From contig NC_055986.1 in NCBI RefSeq assembly GCF_018446385.1, positions 26,336,302-26,400,301 on the forward strand: a stretch of 64,000 nt of DNA, given 5' to 3'. A program made the position numbers and the translations under genes. Of this stretch, positions 56,472 through 64,000 are shown piece after piece. The notes beneath the pieces are model-generated. The model was not told the origin of the DNA. It saw only the letters and a program-made list of their open reading frames with translations, and ran no database searches. The stretch is from Zingiber officinale (lineage: Eukaryota; Streptophyta; Magnoliopsida; Zingiberales; Zingiberaceae). Numbering within the stretch: the first letter of the stretch is position 1; each line of letters starts with the position of its first letter.

Positions 56472-56969
56472 GCAGATGAATGCATGGGAAAGATTAAAGG
56501 GGGAAATGAAACTCAACTACTCAAGTATGGACGGATCGCAATTTAGGCGAAGGAAAATTCGAGGGAAGTGTAATCAAATATTCAAAGAGGCCTGCCTTAA
56601 TTTGCTTGGAAATTTCTGTTTATTTGTATTCGAGTAAAATAAAAGCTAAGGACAATTCAAATCACTTGACTCAGTCGAACCTAAACGCGCATTGCCATAT
56701 CGTGTATGTAAGCTGCTTCCTCATCTGGGTTGTGAAAATCCTTGGATGTCAATAAGAAAATACTCTAGCGATTTCAACGCAGGATTGGTTGAATGAATAT
56801 TTTGAAGGTCGACTTTGACTATGTTTAAACTGTACATCAATTTTATCCGGCGAATCGAGGGGAAAGAATGATCAGGGCAACTGAATTTCTTTTTATTTTT
56901 TATTTTTTTACAAAAACGCCTTGGTCACTCCATTAACGGACGCTGGCCACTGTTCAACGGACGTTTAGA

Positions 56970-57068
56970 CTATGTTTGATTGAGTGTAATGTAATTTAAC
57001 TTGTAATGTAATCAAATTTGTAATGTAATGTAATCTTGATTACAAGACAGATTACGTCCTACCAAACA
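56970..57068. mobile_element. Possible small MITE
   Basis: About 100 bp with imperfect terminal inverted repeats GTTTGATTGAGTGTAAT / ATTACGTCCTACCAAAC around repeated TGTAATGTAAT. No clear target duplication was identified. Confidence 0.4.
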
Positions 57069-58239
57069 CAACCTTACTGTCTACGCGCCGAAGCACAAAA
57101 CTGAGAAGATTAATAAATGATCGATGTCCACCAAACGCCATTGATACGGGGAAAAGGTGACGTCTCCAGGTGTCCTTCCCAAATCAAAATATTTAACCGT
57201 AGACGGCAAAGTTAAAAATGAACTCAACGGACTAATTATTTAGTCAATCGGCATGAATATCATTCGGACTGGCTATTCAAGGGACAATCTAGGTAGTCGG
57301 CTGATAAGATTGATTATCCAAGCTAGTTGTATAAATACTCGGCCGATAAGATTTGTTTGGACGATAGTAAAAATATAGGTACACTATTGACCGGGGATAA
57401 GGGGTTCTGTCAGTACTCTACCGCCCCCGAATGAGGGGTTACATGCAAAGCAACATTAATAGGAGGGGACTTGAGGAATTAGATATTGAAGTTAACTATT
57501 ATACATGTTGAAGGCAAAACAATGATGAACTAATAAAATAAGAGAAGGAAAAAAGACAAATATATTTAATAAAAAGAAAAGGAAAAATAAAGAATATTTT
57601 ATTTTTAATTAATAATGGCTCCATTAAATGTAAAGAAGTCAAAGTAAAGATATCTTTTGATAGTTAATACTGATTTCCTTGAAAGTGAGGAAGCTAAAAT
57701 AAAATAAAGGTGACTGTAATTAATATAAATAAATAAGGTGGTCCCAACCAAAAGTTGAGTCGGATGGAGATACTGATGATGATGGCAAGAACATTGACGA
57801 AGAGAGGAATCGGGGGCCCGGGGGAGAGGATCGCTTATAGTACCCCACGACCTTATAAACACCACCAACCAAGCACCCGGGAGCGTTAGAGCGAGAACTA
57901 GGAAAGAGATCCCTAGCATAGGGCCTTCGAATCTTAAGTTGGAAGAGAGGCGAGCGAAAAAAGATGAAGAACAGTAAATATGTGCGCGTAAGTAAAACTA
58001 CTGTTTAGCGTGTACCTGGCCAATGGAGAGGATCTTCCTTTTTATACTGCCTTTTGTAACCTCTGCAATCATAATGTATCAAAGAATGACCAGTGTCAGG
58101 GGGGTGTTGGGTGAAAGAAGATGTACAATAGACTTCATTGGGTAAAGGTTTCATGGTTTGTATGTGACAGAGTATCAAAATATTTTTTGATGGATTGCGG
58201 TTATCCTCTAACAAGTTATTGTGATTCATTGACAGTGTT
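57069..58239. other. Spacer with no recognised gene
   Basis: Non-coding by appearance. A minus-strand frame at 57,605-57,919 begins with a hydrophobic stretch but runs into AT-rich sequence and has no recognisable domain. Motifs such as CGGCTGATAAGATT are repeated at 57,298 and 57,342. Confidence 0.4.
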
Positions 58240-58860
58240 GTCCCCTTAGGGGTCTAACTAACTAAGAGGTCAACTGGGAGTAAGGCTGAGACGGTGCTCA
58301 GGAGAAGTAAGGGAACTGAGCTTTGGAGGTCCGACTGACATAAAACCAGTCGAGATTAGATAGAGAGTCTTACCCATGAGAAGTGAGTGAATTGAGTCCT
58401 GAAGGTCTGACCAGCATAAAGCCCACTGGGATTAGATTAAGAGTCTTGTCCATGAGAAGTGAAAGGACAAAGCCCTAGAGGTTCAACCTACATAAAGCCG
58501 ACCAGGATTAGAGGAATGGACTATCTAGATGCATAGTCCTTAACTCTGACCACCACCTCCTCTTGACTTTTGAATGTCATGTCATCTTGACTATCATTTC
58601 CGCCCTTTCACAAGGCCATCCACTATTTCCCACATCATAGGGGGAGATGTAGGGTCATAAAAAAAGGTATAAAATGATATGTTGAGTATGAAGAATGTAG
58701 CTTTTAATCTCTAATTCTATTTCTTCAATTCCTCTTCCTATTATTACTTCTGACTTGAGCGTCGGAGTGCAAACGTTCGGTCCCTTCCTGACGTCTTTAT
58801 TTGCAGATACTCTTGGTAAGGGTGATCCTTTCTTTTCTCAATGATCATGGTTAACTTACG
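58240..58860 (+). mobile_element. LTR-like fragment with ~85-bp tandem units
   Basis: Three units containing GAGAAGTGA(G/A)... and TAAAGCC(C/G)AC lie at 58,290-58,520. A TATA-like GGTATAAAATGA at about 58,668 and the block TTGAGCGTCGGAGTGC at about 58,755 follow. That block also occurs after the TATA box of the LTRs at 39,986 and 41,907. This suggests a solo or partial LTR of a related gypsy family. Borders are uncertain. Confidence 0.45.
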
Positions 58861-59326
58861 TGCCATCTCACTAGCGAGTCACCACTACAACAAAAAAGGT
58901 AAAAGACAAAGGATTTTATTTATTATTTTTGTCCTTCCAAAACCGTTGTAACTGATGGTGTTGTTAAAGACCCCCCTCAACGACAATGATTTTTAAACCG
59001 TTGTCTTTTAATACCAACAACAACAGTTTTGTAATATTTAAAAACCATTGTCCTTAAAATGCGACAGACAATAGTTCTGTAATAATTTTAAATTGTTCTC
59101 TTTTAATACCATAGACAAATAGAATATCAATGAAAATCAAATCTACTTCAATCAACAACATATTATTAAATAAACAACCAATATAAGTATACAAATTATC
59201 ATTCTTACACTTCTATAACAAATATAATTACTCACACATAAAGAAATTTTAATTAGAAGACACTCAAAACTACTCCTCTCGATTACATTTTATTACATGA
59301 ACTTAAAGGATCTTGATAGATGCTAC

Positions 59327-59492
59327 TTATCCTCTTGTCTTGAATGTTATTTGCTCATTAGCTTTAACCATCTTCTCGCTTAAATCCCAAAGCTTCTTGC
59401 TAGTTCTTCATACTTGGCGTGGTTACTCGTATCCTCCTCATTGCAATTATCAAAGTACTTGCCAGTCACACCCTTAAGGTTAGATGCAATCC
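59327..59492 (-). pseudogene. Fragment of a short-chain dehydrogenase (TIC32-like)
   Basis: The minus strand reads NLKGVTGKYFDNCNEED and then, after a one-base shift near 59,388, KLWDLSEKMV. Both match the C-terminal end of plant TIC32/retinol-dehydrogenase-like SDRs (GKYF.DCNE ... LAKKLWDFS). Only the last ~50 codons are present, and the catalytic YxxxK and the Rossmann half are missing. The frameshift and truncation make it a relic, either captured by the CACTA element or left from a broken gene. Confidence 0.65.
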
Positions 59493-60239
59493 TTCAGGTT
59501 AACTCCATTATAGCGAGTACACTCAGTAAATTTCTTACTTTGCAAATTAAAGAGAGTTTAGTTCTTAACACAATATAGTTATGATATAGATCTATTTCAA
59601 GTAGTTATCTTACCCAAGGATGACTTTTTGCATCAATGGTGTATCTAAAAACAAAGACAACTGAAGCAACAACTAGAGATGACAAGAATATGAGGCATCC
59701 ATAATCTAACAAGCTCAACTAGAAAATGTCCTAGAACAAGGAACTAGATGATTATTATAGTCAACTAGCTGTGATTCAAAAATATCAAAAGAAATGCAAT
59801 GTAAATCAAATATTTGTATCCATAAATAACAATTATTAATAATAAAAATGCACATCACACCTCAACCAATCAGAGAGTAACAAGGAGTAAGTCCAACATA
59901 ATCTTAAGCATCAATGCGAACTTATGGAGTACATATTGTTTGAAGGAATGTATAATGAGTTAAAAAATGTGAAACCATTGATTCACCATTTTTTCTTATT
60001 GAACTAGAATTACAAAAATGACTTTTACTAATGATTTCTCATAAATTGTTTATCAAATTAAACAGTAGTTTAAGAATCATGGCATGCATGACTAATACAA
60101 ATCATAAACTGATACATATGACACATAAATTGATGTGGCATGCACGAGCAAATGCAGCGATAATTATACAAACAAATTTGATGCATAAAATGAAGCAATT
60201 AGTAGCAGTGCAATATCAATTCTTCTTAACAGTAAGTGA

Positions 60240-60366
60240 TGAAGATAACAAATTGAGGAAATGAACCTTGTCTTTCCAGAATATAGCAGAGCTCTTGCAG
60301 CATAACCCAATGCATAGCAATAGTTGGCATCAAAATTTACTGGCAAGCCACATCTTCCTTCATATC
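60240..60366 (-). pseudogene. Fragment of PFP alpha-subunit gene
   Basis: The minus strand reads YEGRCGLPVNFDANYCYALG, then YAARALLYSGKT and ISSI. This matches the C-terminal part of the regulatory alpha subunit of pyrophosphate-fructose-6-phosphate phosphotransferase (cytosolic glycolysis). Only ~40 codons are visible. The upstream side is cut by the LTR of element D at 60,367; downstream the sequence soon loses resemblance. It could be a CACTA-captured fragment or the remnant of an interrupted gene continuing beyond the window. Confidence 0.65.
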
Positions 60367-62068
60367 TGTTAGGACCTTCGGATAGCGGCTAGAGAGGGGG
60401 GGTGTGAATAGCCGACCTCAAATTATCGTTTCTTCCTATAATTTAGGTTAGTGTAGCGGAAATAAAGAGTAGAAACGAAAATAGAGAAGATCAAACCTCA
60501 AACGCGACGATATAACGAGGTTCGGAGATGATACTCCTACTCCTCGGCTTGTCCGTAAGGTGGACGAATCCTATCAATCCGTCGGTGGATGAGACCCCGG
60601 AAAACCGGCTAATAAGAACTCCTTCTGGGTGGAGAAACCTCACCACAATTCCTTTTGCAACAGTAATAATGGAGTACAAAGAATAGAGCAAGAAACAATG
60701 GACAATATGAATGTAAAAACACCCTACCAAGTTTGCTTGTCTTCTCGTTGTTTACTGGAGTCCGTTGATGAAGCAACAACTTCACGGATCCAACAACAGC
60801 AGCAAGAAAACCAGCCGATGGAAGCTCACACGAAACTTCAGCAGTGGAGAGCTCAACAAAGCTCAGATCGCAGGAGCAAGAACCGTAGTTAGCAAGCGTT
60901 ATCTTTCTTTCTTCTACTGTAGCGGCCTTATATCCTGCACCTGTGAAGAAGACAAAGAAGAGTCCAGAAATCTAGCCGTTGAGTCACAACGGCTAAGCCT
61001 GGACCGATCAGGCTCCATCTTGATCGGTCCAGGAGGACCCTGATAGGTCCACAGACCGATCAGGCATCGGTCCTGTATCCCTGATTGGTCTGTGGACCGA
61101 TCAGGATACAGGTGGATCGGTCCACAGACCGATCCCCCCTTCTCTGAATCCCCTCGCTTCCTTAGATAACATCGCTTCCTGATCATTTCCTGATCGGTCT
61201 GGTGACCGATCAGATACCTTACAGTGAGCCACTGTTTAGTTACTGATCGGTCACCAGACCGATCAATAACCCATAGTATCACTGGATCGGTCTGTAGACC
61301 GATCCAATTTCCCAGCCTTAAACCTAAAGCCTTCCCGGTCTAGAGAACGAGCTACCGAGCCCTCTCTGATCTAGTCCGGAGAATGAGCTACCGAGCCCTC
61401 TCCGACTTCCTCATCCGGTCCAGAGAACGAGCTACCGAGCCCTCTCTGACCTAGTCCGGAGAACGAGCTACCGAGCCCTCTCTGACTTCGTCCGGTCCAG
61501 AGAACGAGCTCCCGAGCCCTCTTTGACCTAGTCCGGAGAACGAGCTACCGAGCCCTCTCCGACTCCATCCAGTTCAGAGAACGAGCTACCGAGCCCTCTC
61601 TGACTTCCCATGCCAAGCTTCCATACTTGGACTTTTCCCCGTGCCAAGCTCCCTGCTTGGTCTTTTCCCGTGCCAAGCTCCCTGCTTGGACTTTTCCGTG
61701 CCAATTCTCCATACTTGGACTTTTCCGTGCCAAGTCTCCATACTTGGGCTTTCCCCGTGCCAAGCTCCCTGCTTGGTCTTTTCCCGTGCCAAGTCTCCAT
61801 ACTTGGACTTTTCCGGTGCCAAGTCTCCATACTTGGACTTTTCCCGTGCCAAGTCTCCATACTTGGAATTTTCCCGAATCAGGTCAACTCAAGTCGGGTC
61901 AACCAGGTCAACCTTGACCAAAGGTTGCACCCACACTCGCAAGTTCCTATTCTTGTCAAACATCAAAATACAACTTCTCTATTCTTGTCAAACATCAAAA
62001 TATACCTCGAGTCAGGTCAACTCGAGTCGGGTCAACCAGGTCAACCTTGACCTAAGGTTGCACCAACA
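60367..62068 (-). repeat. Element D 3' LTR
   Basis: 1702 bp, starting TGTTGGTGCAACC and ending GGTCCTAACA on the minus strand. It has the same modules as A: CCAAG hairpin units (61,612-61,870), GAGAA/CTCTCT units (61,325-61,610) and GATCGGTC/GACCGATC palindromes (61,000-61,310). It also has the duplicated start segment (61,905-62,068). Confidence 0.9.
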
Positions 62069-63775
62069 ATCTTCCCCTTTTTGATGTTTGACAAAAACCA
62101 TAATCAAGTTAGGTTAACCCGATAACCTAACTTAGGTTTTCCAATAGTTCTCCAATCAATGTTCTTCCTTGAACATTCTCCCCAAACTCCAATGTTCTTC
62201 CTTGAACATTCTCTAGACATTTCTCCCCCTTTTTGACACACATCAAAAAGAGTGAATCAAGGTTAAGAGTTTCTTCCTAATGAAAGTCCCATACCTTTCA
62301 TTGAAACCCTTAATTTCCCCCTTGATACTAAAGACAACAATCAACTTAGTGACCATCCTATATCACTCATCTTGACGAGTAAAAACTCCCCCTAAAAGTC
62401 AACTCCTGCTTGACCAATAGGTAAAACTCCCCCTAAAGGTCAACTCCCCCTTGACCATTGCACCAACAATGTCTTAGAGAGTTTCAATCCTTTAGAAATC
62501 TAAAATACCAACTTCCAGCTGAAATTTCAGACAATCAGTCGAAAATCAGCATTTTGGCACGCTCATCCCTTTATTGGATCGGTCACCAGATCGATCCACA
62601 CTTCCCTGGATCAGTCCAGTGATCGATCCAGACCTCCCTAGACCGATCAGCATCCCCTCTGATCGGTCCACAAAGCTCTGATAGGAATTTCTGATTTTTC
62701 TCCCGAAATTCAGAAACCCCTAAAAATTCACAGAAAATTCCAAAAATTGTAAAATTTTGAGGATACATTCCTCATAACATATATTATCATGAAAAAATAG
62801 TTTTTTATGAAAATAACTTCCATTTTCAAATCTTGATACAAAAAGTTAGAAATAGCTCGTTAAGTTAATCCATCTTTGTATCAACTTGCTCAATGATGAA
62901 TGCTATCACTAGAAAAGCTTCATCAATGTTTTCAAATCAATTTTGAAATGATTTTAAACTTTTCAATTTAGGACCACAATCTTAGGGCTAAATGTACATG
63001 ACTTGTACACAAGCTTTCCCTATGATCCTCAATTTAGAATTAGGCTCATCTAGGTACAAGAGCTATGCACATTGATCCTAACTCATAATCCTAATATCTC
63101 ACACACATCTAAGGTGTATCAAACACATCCAAGTCAATTTTGATGTGAGATATGAGTTTAGGTCATCTTAAGCTAAGTTCTCATGTATTTTCTAGACAAC
63201 AATTTGATTTCCATATCAAATTGAGTTTTTATCTTTAAATCAATTTAATTGATCATAAATGCAAGAGATGATGACATGTCATAAAATAATATCATAAGTG
63301 AAAACATGTGCCAATGTCATGATGTCATGCCATAAAGTATGAAACTTAAATAAGGCATGACATATAACTAACCTAAGCATTATCATGACATTTCAAATGA
63401 TAATAAAATAAATATGATGTCATGACATGGCATATGGCAAACAATATATGGAAAATAACATATAAAGGTATAGAAAATACCTAATTCTAGCATTAGTTGC
63501 CATTTTTGATAATTTTGATCATTTTGCCACAAATTCTATATTCCTAAGTGTAATAGACCTAAAATCATATACTAAAGATTTTTAGATCACTATGTGCCAA
63601 TTAGATTGATCCTAGAAAACTCCTCAAATGTGGTTGACACATCCTAATCACCTTAGGAATAATTTTTAATTTCATTTTCAAGGCTTGGTTATACCTTGAA
63701 ACTTCCTAAAATGCCACCTTTTGCCATGATTAGGTTAACTACCTATCCAAATAAGATGGGCACACCCTAAACCAT
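62069..63775 (-). other. Element D post-gag non-coding region
   Basis: Closely parallels 22,041-23,583 plus 28,502-28,697 of element A, but without the B insertion. It holds purine tracts (as CTCCCCCT on the plus strand at about 62,390-62,450), a palindrome cluster at about 62,576-62,670 and ATGTCATGACAT motifs at 63,270-63,430. Confidence 0.8.
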
Positions 63776-64000
63776 CTAGCGTGATGAAATCACTCTCCTA
63801 GGAACCCAAAACCTATTTGAGCTCATTGGGTTCACTAAATATTCACTAGGGATGACTTCCCTAGCAACCCTCCTAATGACCCTCCTAGGCTTTAAAGCCT
63901 TGGTCATTTGGGATTCATCAAGATCAACTCTAGGGGTGACTCCCCTTGTGACCTTGGTGATGGTCTTCCTAGCCCTAGGTCTTGTTCCATAATCGAATGG
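63776..64000 (-). CDS. C-terminal end of element D Gag (partial)
   Basis: The last 74 codons plus TAG of a Gag nearly the same as that of element A. It begins PFDYGTRPRARKTITKVTRG and includes IPSEYLVNPMSSNRFWVP. The N-terminal part with the knuckles lies outside the window. The reading frame is open throughout the visible part. Confidence 0.85.
   Translation of the reverse strand, partial: PFDYGTRPRARKTITKVTRGVTPRVDLDESQMTKALKPRRVIRRVAREVIPSEYLVNPMSSNRFWVPRRVISSR

Larger units (their letters stand above)
58883..60366. mobile_element. CACTA transposon end with gene fragments
   Basis: Begins CACTACAACAAAAAAGG, the terminal signature of plant CACTA (En/Spm) elements. Sub-terminal repeats follow (AAACCGTTGTC, AAACCATTGTC, AATAGTTCTGTAAT at 58,940-59,100), as in that superfamily. 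No transposase is visible. Fragments of two unrelated host genes lie to its right. The other terminus is not in view: element D interrupts at 60,367, so the true extent is unknown. Confidence 0.6.
60367..64000 (-). mobile_element. LTR element D (A family), minus strand, runs off the edge
   Basis: A relative of element A in reverse orientation. Its 3' LTR is 60,367-62,068, followed (reading minus-strand upstream) by polypurine sequence, the palindrome-bearing post-gag region and the end of gag. The 5' LTR and primer site lie beyond the window. It is inserted into the PFP-alpha fragment; the duplicated target on this side should be ATATC (60,362-60,366). Confidence 0.85.

Noticed and set aside
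57605-57919. 104-aa minus-strand frame with hydrophobic start
   Set aside because: Runs into AT-rich non-coding sequence; no domain, splice site or family resemblance.

Overview
This is nuclear DNA from a flowering plant: genes with many introns, SINEs, MITEs, CACTA DNA and several LTR retrotransposon families make up nearly all of it. A monocot, possibly of the ginger/banana order, is my guess from the general character. No single sequence proves the species.

Host genes. (1) 1.8-15.8 kb, minus strand: a 14-exon gene for coilin, the Cajal-body scaffold protein. I could join all 14 exons in phase into 683 codons. Two consecutive exons are a tandem duplication, and its introns hold a SINE, a solo LTR and two MITEs. 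(2) 44.6-53.4 kb, minus: a 6-exon Raf-like Ser/Thr kinase of 349 aa. Its third intron has swollen to 7.4 kb through a decayed Ty3/gypsy chromovirus that itself carries two MITEs. (3) 54.5-55.3 kb, plus: a 2-exon PB1-domain protein with a histidine-rich tail, head-to-head with the kinase. (4) 55.9-56.4 kb, minus: an intronless calmodulin-like protein with two EF hands, convergent with the PB1 gene. A lone transit-peptide-like first exon lies near 42.4 kb. Fragments of a short-chain dehydrogenase gene and a PFP-alpha gene lie beside a CACTA end at 59-60.4 kb.

The nest, 16.0-38.4 kb. A foldback element (arms at about 16.0-18.6 and 38.1-38.4 kb) was hit by LTR element A (18,598-38,110; target duplication AAATT). 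A was in turn hit by element B in its internal region (23,589-28,496; CTCTT) and by element C in its 3' LTR (28,842-36,266; GGTGC). A fourth relative, D, runs off the right edge in the opposite orientation. All have an initiator-Met-type primer binding site where visible and a Gag with two CCHC knuckles. A, B and C have no pol, so they look non-autonomous and dependent on another element's enzymes.

The most unusual signal is inside these elements. Their LTRs are built from tandem arrays of short inverted repeats whose stems change on both sides at once and stay complementary. Each family also has its own palindrome (A and D: GATCGGTC/GACCGATC; B: ACCAGTCGACTGGT; C: GGATCGATCC), present both in the LTR and in a cluster about 0.5-0.8 kb upstream of the 3' LTR. 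This suggests a family-specific structured-RNA signal in gag-only elements.

The rest is another short non-autonomous LTR element (39.3-42.1 kb), microsatellites, and spacers where I recognise nothing.
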